Shown in pieces: positions 40,001 through 52,195 of a stretch of DNA of 64,000 nt. Each line of letters begins with the position of its first letter. Within the stretch, counting starts at the first letter, position 1. This DNA comes from Haliclystus octoradiatus (taxonomy: Eukaryota > Cnidaria > Staurozoa > Stauromedusae > Haliclystidae): contig OU744452.1 in assembly GCA_916610825.1 (NCBI GenBank), positions 3,135,543-3,199,542 on the forward strand, given 5' to 3'. Position numbers and translations under genes: made by a program. The notes under the pieces were generated by a model. It was not told where the DNA came from, did not search any database, and saw nothing but the letters and a program-made list of their open reading frames with translations.

Positions 40001-41319
40001 AATTTTGAGCTTCCATGGGACTCAGGCATTGTTTTTGGTCATTTTAAACATTCTTGGGAATTAGACATTGTTTTTTGTCATTTTGCTGTAAATTGGGAGC
40101 TAGAATATGTTTTTGATCATTTTGCATACCTTTGAGAATTAGACATTGTTAAAGATCATTTTAAATTCCCACAGGAGTTATGCATCAATTTCGTCATTTT
40201 GGGACTCTTTTATGAGTTATGCGTAATTTTGATCATTTTGCACTCTTCCGAGAATTAAGCATTATTTTTGGTCATTTTGAACACCCATGGGACTTATGCA
40301 TCATGTTTGATCATTTTGAACTCCTTTGGGAGTTATCTATTGTTTTTGGTCAAATTAAGCTCTCTTCGGAGATATGTATCATTCTTGGTCATTTTGCACT
40401 CCCTTGGGAATTAGGCATTGCTTTTTGTTATTTTGAACTCCAATCATTGTTTCTGGTCATTTTAAAATCCCATGGGAGTTATGCATCATTTTGATCATTT
40501 TGAATTACCTTGGGATTAGACATTGTTTTGGTCATTTTGATTTCTTTTGTTAATTATACATCATTTTTGATCATTTAGCACACCCTTTGGAATTAACTAT
40601 TGTTTTTGGTCATTTTAAACACTGTTGGTAGTTGTTCATCATTTATGGCCATTTTTGGACTCTTTTATGAGTTATGGGTCATTTTGCAGTCTTTCAACAA
40701 TTAGGCATTACTTTTGGGAACTTGGAACTCAATTGGGAGTTAATCATCCTGTTTGGTCGTTCTGAACTTCCATGGGACATAGGCATTGTTTTTGGTAATT
40801 TTGCACAATCTTGGAAATTAGACATTGTTTTTATTCATTTTGAACTCTCTTGGTAGTTATGTATCATTTTTGGTCACTTTGGACTTTCTTATGAGTTATG
40901 CGTCATTTTGATCATTTTGCACTCTTTCGAGAATTAGGAATTACTGTTGGTCATGTTGAACTCCCCTGGAGTTATGCCTCATGTTTGGTCGTTTTGAACT
41001 TCCATGGGACTCAGGCATTGTTTTATGTCATTTTGAACTCTTTTATGAGTTATGCATCACTTTGCACTCTCTTGGGAATTGGGCATTGTTTTTTGTCATT
41101 TTGCACATTCTTGGGAATTAGACATTGTTTTTTTGTCATTTTGCACTACCTTGGGAATTAGAATATGTTTTGGGTCATCTTGCACACCTTTTGAAATTAG
41201 ACATTGTTTTTGGTCATTTTGTGAACACTCTTGGTAGTTATGAATCATTTATGGTCATTTTGGGACTCTTTTATGATGTTTGCGTCATTTTGATCATTTT
41301 GAACTTTTTTGAGAATTAG
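36930..41319. repeat. About 2137-bp tandem repeat, two copies
   Basis: Landmarks 36970/39107, 37215/39352, 38081/40219, 38536/40674 and 38760/40898 are displaced by 2137-2138 bp. The 1-bp change comes from an extra A in CTCCCAATTGGAG near 39870. The block ends near 41319, where TTGCTTTTTTTCATTTTG leads into a 712-type unit. A further copy lies at 29.3-31.3 kb. Confidence 0.85.
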
Positions 41320-44300
41320 GCATTGCTTTTTTTCATTTTGAACTCCCTTGGAAGTTATGCATCATGATTGGTCATTTTGAACTCCCTTGGGAGTTATGCA
41401 TTGTTTTTGGTCATTTTGAACTCTTTTATAAGTTATGCATCATTTTGCACTCTATAGAGAATTAGGCATGGTTTTTGGTCATTTTGCACACCCTTGAAAA
41501 TTAGGCATTTGTTTAGGTCTATTTGAACTCCAATCATGGTTTTTGGTCATTTTGCACAATCTTGGAAATTAGACATTGTTTTTATTCCTTTTGAACTCTC
41601 TTGGTAGTAATGCGTCATTTTGATCATTTTGCACTCTTTCGAGAATTATGCATTACTGTTGGTCATGTTGAACTCCCCTGGAGTTATGCCTCATGTTTGG
41701 TCGTTTTCAACTTTCATGGGACTCAGGCATTGTTTTTGGTCATTTTGAACTCTTTTATGAGTTATGAATCACTTTGCACTCTCTTGGGAATTGGGCATTG
41801 TTTTTTGTCATTTTGCACATTCTTGGGAATTAGACATTGTTTTTTGTCATTTTGCACTACCTTGGGAATTAGAATATGTTTTTGGTCATCTTGCACACCT
41901 TTGGAAATTAGACATTGTTTTTGGTCATTTTGTGAACACTCTTGGTAGTTATGAATCATTTATGGTCATTTTGGGACTCTTTTATGATGTTTGAGTCATT
42001 TTGATCATTTTGAACTTTTTTGAGAATTAGGCATTGCTTTTGTTCATTTTGAACTCCCATCATTGTTTTTGGTAATTTTGAACTCTCTTGGGAGTTACGC
42101 AGAATTCTTGATAATTTTGAACTTCCATGGGACTCACGCATTGCTTTTGGTCATTTTAAACACTTTTATGAGTTATGCATCATTTGCACTCTCTAGGGAA
42201 TTAGGCACAGGATTGGTGATTTTGCAATCACTTAGGATTTAGGCATTGTTTTTGGTCATTTTGCACAGTCTTGGGAATTAGACATTGTTTTATGTCATTT
42301 TGCACTACCTTGGGAATAAAAATATGTTTTTGGTCATTTTGCACACCTTTGGAAATTAGACATTGTTCCTGGTCATTTTGAACTCCCTTGGAAGTTAAGC
42401 ATCATGTTTGGTCATTTTGAACTCCCTTTGGAGTTATGCATCATGTTTGGTCGTTTTGATCTTCCATGCATCTTAGGCATTGTTTTTGGTCCTTTTGAAC
42501 TCTTTTATGAGTAATGCATCATTTTGCACTCTCCAGAAAATTAGGCATGGTTTTTTGTCATTTTGCACACCCTTGAAAATTATGCATTTATTTAGTCATT
42601 TTGAACTCCCATCATTGTTTTTGGTAATTTTTACCTCCCATTTGAGTGATGCATCATTTTGGTCATTTTGAACTCCTTTGGGAGTTATCTATTGTTTTTG
42701 GTCAAATTAAGCTCTCTTCGGAGTTATGTATCATTCTTGGTCATTTTGCACTCCCTTGGGAATTAGGCATTGCTTTTTGTTATTTTGAACTCCCATCATT
42801 GTTTCTGGTCATTTCAAAATCCCATGGGAGTTATGCATCATTTTGATCGTTTTGAATTACCTTGGGATTAGACATTGTTTTGGTCATTTTGAACTCTTTT
42901 GTTAATTATACATCATTTTTGGTCATTTAGCACACCCTTTGGAATTAACTATTGTTTTTGGTCATTTTAAACACTGTTGGTAGTTGTTCATCATTTATGG
43001 CAATTTTGGGACTCTTTTACGAGTTATGGGTCATTTTGCAGTCTTTCAAGAATTAGGCATTACTTTTAGGAACTTGGAGCTCAATTGGGAGTTAATCATC
43101 ATGTTTGATCGTTTTGAACTTCCATGGGACATAGGCATTGTTTTTCGTCATTTTGCACAATCTTGGAAATTAGACATTGTTTTTATTACTTTTGAACTCT
43201 CTTGGTAGTTATGCGTCATTTTGATCATTTTACACTCTTTCGAGAATTAGGCATTACTGTTGGTCATGTGGAACTCCCCTGGAGTTATGCCTCATGTTTG
43301 GTCGTTTTGAACTTTCATGGGACTCAAGCATTGTTTTTGGTCATTTTGAACTCTTTTATGAGTTATGAATCACTTTGCACTTTCTTGGGAATTGGGCATT
43401 GTTTTTTGTCATTTTGCACATTCTTGGGAATTAGACATCGTTTTTTGTCATTTTGCACTACCTTGGGAATTAGAATATGTTTTTGGTCATCTTGCACTCC
43501 TTTGGAAATTAGACATTGTTTTTGGTCATTTTGTGAACACTCTTGGTAGTTATGAATCATTTATGGTCATTTTGGGACTCTTTTATGATGTTTGCGTCAT
43601 TTTGATCATTTTGAACTTTTTTGAGAATTAGGCATTGCTTTTGTTCATTTTGAACTCCCATCATTGTTTTTGGTAATTTTGAACTCTCTTGGGAGTTACG
43701 CAGAATTCTTGATAATTTTGAACTTCCATGGGACTCACGCATTGCTTTTGGTCATTTTAAACACTTTTATGAGTTATGCATCATTTGCACTCTCTAGGGA
43801 ATTAGGCACAGGATTGGTGATTTTGCACTCCCTTAGGATTTAGGCATTGTTTTTGGTCATTTTGCACATTCTTGGGAATTAGACATTGTTTTTTGTCATT
43901 TTGCACTACATTGGAAATTAGAATATCTTTTTGATCATTTTGCACAGTCTTGGTAATTAGACATTGTTTTATGTCATTTTGCACTACCTTGGGAATAAAA
44001 ATATGTTTTTGGTCATTTTGCACACCTTTGGAAATTAGACATTGTTCCTGGTCATTTTGAACTCCCTTGGAAGTTAAGCATCATGTTTGGTCATTTTGAA
44101 CTCCCTTTGGAGTTATGCATCATATTTGGTCGTTTTGATCTTCCATGCATCTTAGGCATTGTTTTTGGTCCTTTTGAACTCTTTTATGAGTTATGCATCA
44201 TTTTGCACTCTCTAGAAAATTAGGCATATATTTTTGTCATTTTGCACACCCTTGAAAATTATGCATTTATTTAGTCATTTTGAACTCCCATCATTGTTTT

Positions 44301-45219
44301 TGGTAATTTTTACCTCCCATTGGAGTGATGCATCATTTTGGTCATTTTGAATTACCTTGGGACTGAGACATTGTTTTTGGTCATTTTGAACAGCCTTGGA
44401 AATTATCCATTGCTTTTTGTTATTTTGAACTCCCATCATTGTTTTTGATAATTTTGAACTTCCATGGGAGTTATGCATCAATTTGGTCATTTTGAATTAC
44501 TTTGGGAATTAGACATTGTTTTTTGTCATTTTGCTGTACATTGGGAGCTAGAATATGTTTTTGATCATTTTGCATACCTTTGGGAATTAGACATTGTTAA
44601 AGATCATTTTAAATTCCCACAGGAGTTATGCATCAATTTCGTCATTTTGGGACTCTTTTATGAGTTATGCGTAATTTTGATCATTTTGCACTCTTTTGAG
44701 AATTAGGCATTACTTTTGGTCATTTTGAACACCCATGGGACTTATGCATCATGTTTGGTGATTTTGAACTCCTTTGGGAATTAGGCATTGCTTTTTGTTA
44801 TTTTGAACTCCCATCATTGTTTCTGGTCATTTTGAAATCCTATGGGAGTTATGCATCATTTTGATCATTTTGAATTACCTTAGGATTAGACATTGTTTTG
44901 ATCATTTTGAACTCTTTTGTTAATTATACATCATTTTTGGTCATTTAGCACACCCTTTGGAATTAACTATTGTTTTTGGTCATTTTAAACACTGTTGGTA
45001 GTTGTTCATCATTTATGGCCATTTTGGGACTCTTTTATGAGGTATGGGTCATTTTGAAGTCTTTCAAGAATTAGGCATTACTTTTGGGAACTTGGAGCTC
45101 AATTGGGAGTTAATCATCATGTTTGATCGTTTTGAACTTCCATGGGACATAGGCATTGTTTTTGGTCATTTTGCACAATCTTGGAAATTAGACATTGTTT
45201 TTATTCCTTTTGAACTCTC

Positions 45220-47210
45220 TTGGTAGTTATGCGTCATTTTGATCATTTTGCACTCTTTCGAGAATTAGGCATTACTGTTGGTCATGTTGAACTCCCCTGG
45301 AGTTATGCCTCATGTTCGGTCGTTTTGAACTTTCATGGGACTCAGGCATTGTTTTTGGTCATTTTGAACTCTTTTATGAGTTATGAATCACTTTGCACTC
45401 TCTTGGGAATTGGGCATTGTTTTTTGTCATTTTGCACATTCTTGGGAATTAGACATTGTTTTTTGTCATTTTGCACTACCTTGGGAATTAGAATATGTTT
45501 TTGGTCATCTTGCACACCTTTGGAAATTAGACATTGTTTTTGGTCATTTTGTGAACACTCTTGGTAGTTATGAATCATTTATGGTCATTTTGGGACTCTT
45601 TTATGATGTTTGCGTCATTTTGATCATTTTGAACTTTTTTGAGAATTAGGCATTGCTTTTGTTCATTTTGAACTCCCTTGGAAGTTATGCATCATGATTG
45701 GTCATTTTGAACTCCCTTGGGAGTTATGCATTGTTTTTGATCATTTTGAACTCTTTTATAAGTTATGCATCATTTTGCACTCTATAGAGAATTAGGCATT
45801 GTTTTTGGTCATTTTGAACTCTTTTATAAGTTATGCATCATTTTGCACTCTATAGAGAATTAGGCATGGTTTTTGGTCATTTTGCACACCCTTAAAAAAG
45901 TAGGCATTTTTTTAGGTCTATTTGAACTCCAATCATTGTTTTTGGTCATTTTGCACAATCTTTGAAATTAGACATTGTTTTTATTCCTTTTGAACTCTCT
46001 TGGTAGTAATGCGTCATTTTGATCATTTTGCACTCTTTCGAGAATTAGGCATTACTGTTGGTCATGTTGAACTCCCCTGGAGTTATGCCTCATGTTTGGT
46101 CGTTTTCAACTTTCATGGGACTCAGGCATTGTTTTTGGTCATTTTGAACTCTTTTATGAGTTATGAATCACTTTGCACTCTCTTGGGAATTGGGCATTGT
46201 TTTTTGTCATTTTGCACATTCTTGGGAATTAGACATTGTTTTTTGTCATTTTGCACTACCTTGGGAATTAGAATATGTTTTTGGTCATCTTGCACACCTT
46301 TGGAAATTAGACATTGTTTTTGGTCATTTTGTGAACACTCTTGGTAGTTATGAATCATTTATGGTCATTTTGGGACTCTTTTATGATGTTTGCGTCATTT
46401 TGATCATTTTGAACTTTTTTGAGAATTAGGCATTGCTTTTGTTCATTTTGAACTCCCTTGGAATTTATGCATCATGATTGATCATTTTGCACTCTATAGA
46501 GAATTAGGCATTGTTTTTGGTCATTTTGAACTCTTTTATAAGTTATGCATCATTTTGCACTCTATAGAGAATTAGGCATGGTTTTTGGTCATTTTGCACA
46601 CCCTTTAAAAATTAGGCATTTTTTTAGGTCTATTTGAACTCCAATCATTGTTTTTGGTCATTTTGCACAATCTTTGAAATTAGACATTGTTTTTATTCCT
46701 TTTGAACTCTCTTGGTAGTAATGCGTCATTTTGATCATTTTGCACTCTTTCGAGAATTAGGCATTACTGTTGGTCATGTTGAACTCCCCTGGAGTTATGC
46801 CTCATGTTTGGTCATTTTCAACTTTCATGGGACTCAGGCATTGTTTTTGGTCATTTTGAACTCTTTTATGAGTTATGAATCACTTTGCACTCTCTTGGGA
46901 ATTGGGCATTGTTTTTTGTCATTTTGCACATTCTTGGGAATTAGACATCGTTTTTTGTCATTTTGCACTACCTTGGGAATTAGAATATGTTTTTGGTCAT
47001 CTTGCACTCCTTTGGAAATTAGACATTGTTTTTGGTCATTTTGTGAACACTCTTGGTAGTTATGAATCATTTATGGTCATTTTGGGACTCTTTTATGATG
47101 TTTGCGTCATTTTGATCATTTTGAACTTTTTTGAGAATTAGGCATTGCTTTTGTTCATTTTGAACTCCCTTGGAATTTATGCATCATGATTGATCATTTT
47201 GCACTCTATA
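45220..47210. repeat. HOR units of 780, 712 and partial length
   Basis: Units start at 45220 (780 bp), 46000 (712 bp) and 46712 (partial). The second and third carry a GGAATTTATGCATCATGATTG variant that replaces the more common GGAAGTTATG form. The whole set is repeated at 52196, 52976 and 53688, an offset of exactly 6976 bp. Confidence 0.85.
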
Positions 47211-47473
47211 GAGAATTAGGCATTGTTTTTGGTCATTTTGAACTCTTTTATGAGTTATGCATCATTTGCACTCTCTAGGGAATTAGGCACAGGATTGGTG
47301 ATTTTGCACTCCCTTAGGATTTAGGCATTGTTTTTGGTCATTTTGCACATTCTTGGGAATTAGACATTGTTTTTTGTCATTTTGCACTACATTGGAAATT
47401 AGAATATGTTTTTGATCATTTTGCACAGTCTTGGAAATTAGACATTGTTCCTGGTCATTTTGAACTCCCTTGG

Positions 47474-47478
47474 AAGTT
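47474..47478. repeat. Target-site duplication, left copy (AAGTT)
   Basis: AAGTT ends the left satellite flank (CCTTGGAAGTT) immediately before the element's 3' tail. It matches the AAGTT at 48764. Uninterrupted HOR copies have a single AAGTT at 54450 and 60108. Confidence 0.88.
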
Positions 47479-47497
47479 CATTTCATTTTCATTTCAT
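47479..47497 (-). repeat. Microsatellite-like 3' tail of the retrotransposon
   Basis: Read on the minus strand, the element ends TGAAATGAAAATGAAATG, about three imperfect copies of an ATGAAA unit, abutting the target duplication. Short tandem repeats in place of a poly(A) tail are common at the 3' ends of CR1/L2-type elements. The other 94 bp of 3' UTR (47498-47591) include a run of T on the minus strand and show no other recognisable signal. Confidence 0.7.
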
Positions 47498-47591
47498 ATA
47501 TTTGCAAAAAAAATAAACCATAAATGGTAATTTTTTGTACAGGCAAGCAATGGGAAATTATATAGTAATATAATTTGCACTGATGTGCAGC

Positions 47592-48762
47592 CTAATGGGA
47601 GTGCTTCAAATAGCAATCTAAATCAATCTTATGTAATTTTGAATTAAAGGTAATTAAGGAGGAAGAAGTCACTACTTCATCCGGTAACTGATTCCATAAT
47701 GGAATTATGCGATAAAAAAAGGAATAAAAAATTGAATTATTTACAGGTATTGAACATGCAACGAATTGCATAGAATGTCCTCTAAGTTTACTTATGTTTC
47801 GTTTTATAAAAATATTATCAGGAAAGTCAATTAGATTATTTATAATTTTGTACACCATGCATAAATCAAATTTAATTCTACGGATTTCTAAAGATTCAAT
47901 TTCAAACAGGGCCAAACGACTGTGATAACCATTATCTTTTAATCTTGCTCTAGAACACACATATTTAGTAAAACGTCTTTGAGTTGATTCAATTAAATCA
48001 ATGTCTTTTTGTAAATAAGGACTCCATAGTTGGGTGTCTTTTTCTAATAGAGGTCGTACATAGGTAGTATATGCTTTAATAAGTAATTGTGCATTGCTTG
48101 AGGTAAAGCATTTCAGTAGAAGGTAAGATCTTGTTTTAGCTTTAGCGGAGATAGAAGAACAATGAGTAGAAAATTTAAGATCTGAAGTAATGATGAGGCC
48201 AAGGTCACGAAGTTTTCCTGTTTGCTTCAGTTTGTTACTCCCGAGGAAATAATCAAGCTCACTTGCGTTGGATGTACCAAAGGATATTGTACTACATTTA
48301 TCATAAGCAATTCTCAGTTGCCAGCTTTCGGCCCATGTTGTAAATTTATCTAACGATGTTGTGAGTGCATTGACAGGGGAAGAATCATTTCGAGCGATAA
48401 AAAATTTTGCATCGTCTGCAAACAGACGCACTTCGCACAAACCATCCAAACAGCTCTCAATATCATTAACATAAAGTAAAAAAAGTAGCGGTCCTAACAC
48501 AGAACCCTGTGGGACACCACTGGAAACTGGGAGAGAACTTGAGATTTCATCAGATACAATGACGCTTTGCGAACGACCAGAAAGAAAGGATTTAATCCAT
48601 TCAAAAAGTTCGTATTTGATGCCGTAAGATTCTAATTTGGCTAAGAGTTTTGAATGTGTAACAGTGTCAAATGCTTTAGCAAAGTCTATATATACAACAT
48701 CGACACGTGAGCGTTTGTTAATTGAATCATACCAATCATTTAAAGTCTTTAACAGTTGACTA
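47592..48762 (-). CDS. Reverse transcriptase, C-terminal 389 residues (5'-partial)
   Basis: This is part of the second ORF protein of a non-LTR retrotransposon, an RNA-dependent DNA polymerase that copies element RNA at a nicked target. The frame is open from the truncation point to a TAG at 47592-47594 with no stop or frameshift. Counting from the truncation, residues 24-32 are YIDFAKAFD (first catalytic Asp at 26). Residues 82-94 are GVPQGSVLGPLLF, and 114-117 are FADD (catalytic Asp pair). Next come WAESWQL, a KLRDLGLIITSDLKF segment and the thumb-like RPLLE and STQRRFTKYV segments. The C-terminus has PLWNQLPDEV, typical of CR1/L2/Jockey-like proteins. The family protein is normally around 900-1000 residues with an N-terminal APE-type endonuclease, so well over half is missing. 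There is no native start: the GTG at 48500 is an internal valine codon. The frame is intact, which fits a young insertion. The host clade is uncertain; an invertebrate is likely. Confidence 0.93.
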
Positions 48763-48763
48763 C

Positions 48764-48768
48764 AAGTT
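48764..48768. repeat. Target-site duplication, right copy (AAGTT)
   Basis: AAGTT restarts the satellite (AAGTTAAGCATCATG) directly after the truncated 5' end of the element. The preceding base differs from the left flank (C here, G on the left), so the duplication is 5 bp. Confidence 0.88.
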
Positions 48769-51700
48769 AAGCATCATGTTTGGTCATTTTGAACTCCCTT
48801 TGGAGTTATGCATCATATTTGGTCGTTTTGATCTTCCATGCATCTTAGGCATTGTTTTTGGTCCTTTTGAACTCTTTTATGAGTTATGCATCATTTTGCA
48901 CTCTCTAGAAAATTAGGCATATATTTTTGTCATTTTGCACACCCTTGAAAATTATGCATTTATTTAGTCATTTTGAACTCCCATCATTGTTTTTGGTAAT
49001 TTTTACCTCCCATTGGAGTGATGCATCATTTTGGTCATTTTGAATTACCTTGGGACTGAGACATTGTTTATGGTCATTTTGAACAGCCTTGGAAATTATC
49101 CATTGCTTTTTGTTATTTTGAACTCCCATCATTGTTTTTGATAATTTTGAACTTCCATGGGAGTTATGCATCAATTTGGTCATTTTGAATTACTTTGGGA
49201 ATTAGACATTGTTTTTTGTCATTTTGCTGTACATTGGGAGCTAGAATATGTTTTTGATCATTTTGCATACCTTTGGGAATTAGACATTGTTAAAGATCAT
49301 TTTAAATTCCCACAGGAGTTATGCATCAATTTCGTCATTTTGGGACTCTTTTATGAGTTATGCGTAATTTTGATCATTTTGCACTCTTTCGAGAATTAGG
49401 CATTACTGTTGGTCATTTTGAACACCCATGGGACTTATGCATCATGTTTGGTGATTTTGAACTCCTTTGGGAATTAGGCATTGCTTTTTGTTATTTTGAA
49501 CTCCCATCATTGTTTCTGGTCATTTTGAAATCCCATGGGAGTTATGCATCATTTTGATCATTTTGAATTACCTTAGGATTAGACATTGTTTTGGTCATTT
49601 TGAACTCTTTTGTTAATTATACATCATTTTTGGTCATTTAGCACACCCTTTGGAATTAACTATTGTTTTTGGTCATTTTAAACACTGTTGGTAGTTGTTC
49701 ATCATTTATGGCCATTTTGGGACTCTTTTATGAGGTATGGGTCATTTTGCAGTCTTTCAAGAATTAGGCATTACTTTTGGGAACTTGGAGCTCAATTGGG
49801 AGTTAATCATCATGTTTGATCGTTTTGAACTTCCATGGGACATAGGCATTGTTTTTGGTCATTTTGCACAATCTTGGAAATTAGACATTGTTTTTATTCC
49901 TTTTGAACTCTCTTGGTAGTTATGCGTCATTTTGATCATTTTGCACTCTTTCGAGAATTAGGCATTACTGTTGGTCATGTTGAACTCCCCTGGAGTTATG
50001 CCTCATGTTCGGTCGTTTTGAACTTTCATGGGACTCAGGCATTGTTTTTGGTCATTTTGAACTATTTTATGAGTTATGAATCACTTTGCACTCTATTGGG
50101 AATTGGGCATTGTTTTTTGTCATTTTGCACATTCTTGGGAATTAGACATTGTTTTTTGTCATTTTACACTACCTTGGGAATTAGAATATGTTTTTGGTCA
50201 TCTTGCACACCTTTGGAAATTAGACATTGTTTTTGGTCATTTTGTGAACACTCTTGGTAGTTATGAATCATTTATGGTCATTTTGGGACTCTTTTATGAT
50301 GTTTGCGTCATTTTGATCCTTTTGAACTTTTTTGAGAATTAGGCATTGCTTTTGTTCATTTTGAACTCCCTTGGAATTTATGCATCATGATTGATCATTT
50401 TGAACTCCCTTGGGAGTTATGCATTGTTTTTGATCATTTTGAACTCTTTTATAAGTTATGCATCATTTTGCACTCTATAGAGAATTAGGCATTGTTTTTG
50501 GTCATTTTGTGAACACTCTTGGTAGTTATGAATCATTTATGGTCATTTTGGGACTCTTTTATGATGTTTGCGTCATTTTGATCATTTTGAACTTTTTTGA
50601 GAATTAGGCATTGCTTTTGTTCATTTTGAACTCCCATCATTGTTTTTGGTAATTTTGAACTCTCTTGTGAGTTACGCAGAATTCTTGATAATTTTGAACT
50701 TCCATGGGACTCACGCATTGCTTTTGGTCATTTTAAACACTTTTATGAGTTATGCATCATATGCACTCTCTAGGGAATTAGGCACAGGATTGGTGATTTT
50801 GCACTCCCTTAGGATTTAGGCATTGTTTTTGGTCATTTTGCACATTCTTGGGAATTAGACATTGTTTTTTGTCATTTTGCACTACATTGGAAATTAGAAT
50901 ATTTTTTTGATCATTTTGCACAGTCTTGGTAATTAGACATTGTTTTATGTCATTTTGCACTACCTTGGGAATAAAAATATGTTTTTGGTCATTTTGCACA
51001 CCTTTGGAAATTAGACATTGTTCCTGGTCATTTTGAACTCCCTTGGAAGTTAAGCATCATGTTTGGTCATTTTGAACTCCCTTTGGAGTTATGCATCATA
51101 TTTGGTCGTTTTGATCTTCCATGCATCTTAGGCATTGTTTTTGGTCCTTTTGAACTCTTTTATGAGTTATGCATCATTTTGCACTCTCTAGAAAATTAGG
51201 CATATATTTTTGTCATTTTGCACACCCTTGAAAATTATGCATTTATTTAGTCATTTTGAACTCCCATCATTGTTTTTGGTAATTTTTACCTCCCATTGGA
51301 GTGATGCATCATTTTGGTCATTTTGAATTACCTTGGGACTGAGACATTGTTTTTGGTCATTTTGAACAGCCTTGGAAATTATCCATTGCTTTTTGTTATT
51401 TTGAACTCCCATCATTGTTTTTGATAATTTTGAACTTCCATGGGAGTTATGCATCAATTTGGTCATTTTGAATTACTTTGGGAATTAGACATTGTTTTTT
51501 GTCATTTTGCTGTACATTGGGAGCTAGAATATGTTTTTGATCATTTTGCATACCTTTGGGAATTAGACATTGTTAAAGATCATTTTAAATTCCCACAGGA
51601 GTTATGCATCAATTTCGTCATTTTGGGACTCTTTTATGAGTTATGCGTAATTTTGATCATTTTGCACTCTTTTGAGAATTAGGCATTACTTTTGGTCATT

Positions 51701-52195
51701 TTGAACACCCATGGGACTTATGCATCATGTTTGGTGATTTTGAACTCCTTTGGGAATTAGGCATTGCTTTTTGTTATTTTGAACTCCCATCATTGTTTCT
51801 GGTCATTTTGAAATCCTATGGGAGTTATGCATCATTTTGATCATTTTGAATTACCTTAGGATTAGACATTGTTTTGATCATTTTGAACTCTTTTGTTAAT
51901 TATACATCATTTTTGGTCATTTAGCACACCCTTTGGAATTAACTATTGTTTTTGGTCATTTTAAACACTGTTGGTAGTTGTTCATCATTTATGGCCATTT
52001 TGGGACTCTTTTATGAGGTATGGGTCATTTTGAAGTCTTTCAAGAATTAGGCATTACTTTTGGGAACTTGGAGCTCAATTGGGAGTTAATCATCATGTTT
52101 GATCGTTTTGAACTTCCATGGGACATAGGCATTGTTTTTGGTCATTTTGCACAATCTTGGAAATTAGACATTGTTTTTATTCCTTTTGAACTCTC

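Larger units (their letters stand above)
1..47478. repeat. 39-bp satellite array, left part
   Basis: This is a continuous tandem array of a monomer close to 39 bp, recognised by the GGTCATTTTG head recurring every 39 bp. Short 29-bp monomers occur regularly, and a few are 38, 40, 41 or 44 bp. After the head comes AAC or CAC, a dyad such as CTCCCTTGGGAG, then GTTATGCATCATTTTT or ATTAGGCATTGTTTTT. The + strand is T-rich: in a typical monomer I count 17 T, 7 A, 9 G and 6 C. No unrelated sequence interrupts it, and it begins in mid-array at base 1. Short open frames are present on both strands, but 39 bp is 13 codons, so any stop-free frame repeats by construction. The 29-, 38-, 40-, 41- and 44-bp monomers break the frame, which argues against coding. 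The likely role is structural (centromeric or heterochromatic), which is inference. Confidence 0.96.
47479..48763 (-). mobile_element. 5'-truncated CR1/L2/Jockey-group non-LTR retrotransposon
   Basis: A 1285-bp insertion interrupts an otherwise intact satellite monomer. It reads on the minus strand: the reverse-transcriptase frame enters from the truncated 5' end at 48763, stops at 47592, and is followed by about 113 bp of 3' UTR ending in a short ATGAAA-type repeat. It is flanked by AAGTT on both sides (47474-47478 and 48764-48768). No LTRs or terminal inverted repeats are present. The lack of the endonuclease and N-terminal half of the reverse transcriptase, a simple-repeat 3' end and a short target duplication are the usual signature of target-primed reverse transcription that ended early. 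The copy cannot move on its own. Base composition is more balanced than in the satellite. Confidence 0.93.
43515..50490. repeat. 5.7-kb HOR, copy 1 (6976 bp, carries the retrotransposon)
   Basis: This copy starts in the monomer before TTTTGTGAACACTC near 43541 and lasts until the same point near 50517. Every landmark left of 47478 has its partner 6976 bp downstream: 43557/50533, 44275/51251, 45220/52196, 46712/53688. Landmarks right of 48763 have partners 5686-5687 bp downstream: 48968/54654, 49360/55046, 50533/56220. Without the insertion and target duplication (1290 bp) the unit is about 5686 bp. It is made of two sub-blocks of about 3403 and 2283 bp that alternate along the array (starts at 44464, 49157, 51440, 54843, 57127, 60501, 62784). 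Confidence 0.9.

Noticed and set aside
45220-45567. The longest repeat-derived open frame type (115 residues, 13-residue motif HFALPWELDIVFG-like), repeated dozens of times, as a protein family
   Set aside because: 39 bp is 13 codons, so any stop-free frame repeats automatically. Open frames exist in overlapping frames and on both strands of the same DNA. Monomers of 29, 38, 40, 41 and 44 bp break the frame, and there is no start context, splice signal or conserved end. No sign of coding constraint.
45381-45578. Minus-strand open frames with a QNDQKQCLIPK-like 13-residue repeat
   Set aside because: They are the reverse complement of the same satellite and arise for the same arithmetic reason. 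Many begin at non-ATG codons and all end at short monomers.
47474-47478. Target-site preference of the element for the satellite dyad
   Set aside because: The AAGTT target sits at the edge of a class A dyad arm, but one insertion cannot establish preference.
47498-47591. A tRNA-derived or SINE-like segment in the element's 3' region
   Set aside because: No A/B box promoter or cloverleaf is visible. It reads as ordinary 3' UTR between the TAG stop and the ATGAAA-type tail.
47592-48500. A complete 302-residue protein starting at 48500
   Set aside because: The apparent start is a GTG valine codon inside the conserved GVPQGSVLGPLLF motif. The frame is open to the truncation at 48763, so the protein is a 5'-truncated fragment.
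47479-48763. An LTR retrotransposon or DNA transposon
   Set aside because: There are no terminal direct or inverted repeats, integrase or transposase. The short 3' repeat tail, 5' truncation and reverse-transcriptase type indicate a non-LTR element.
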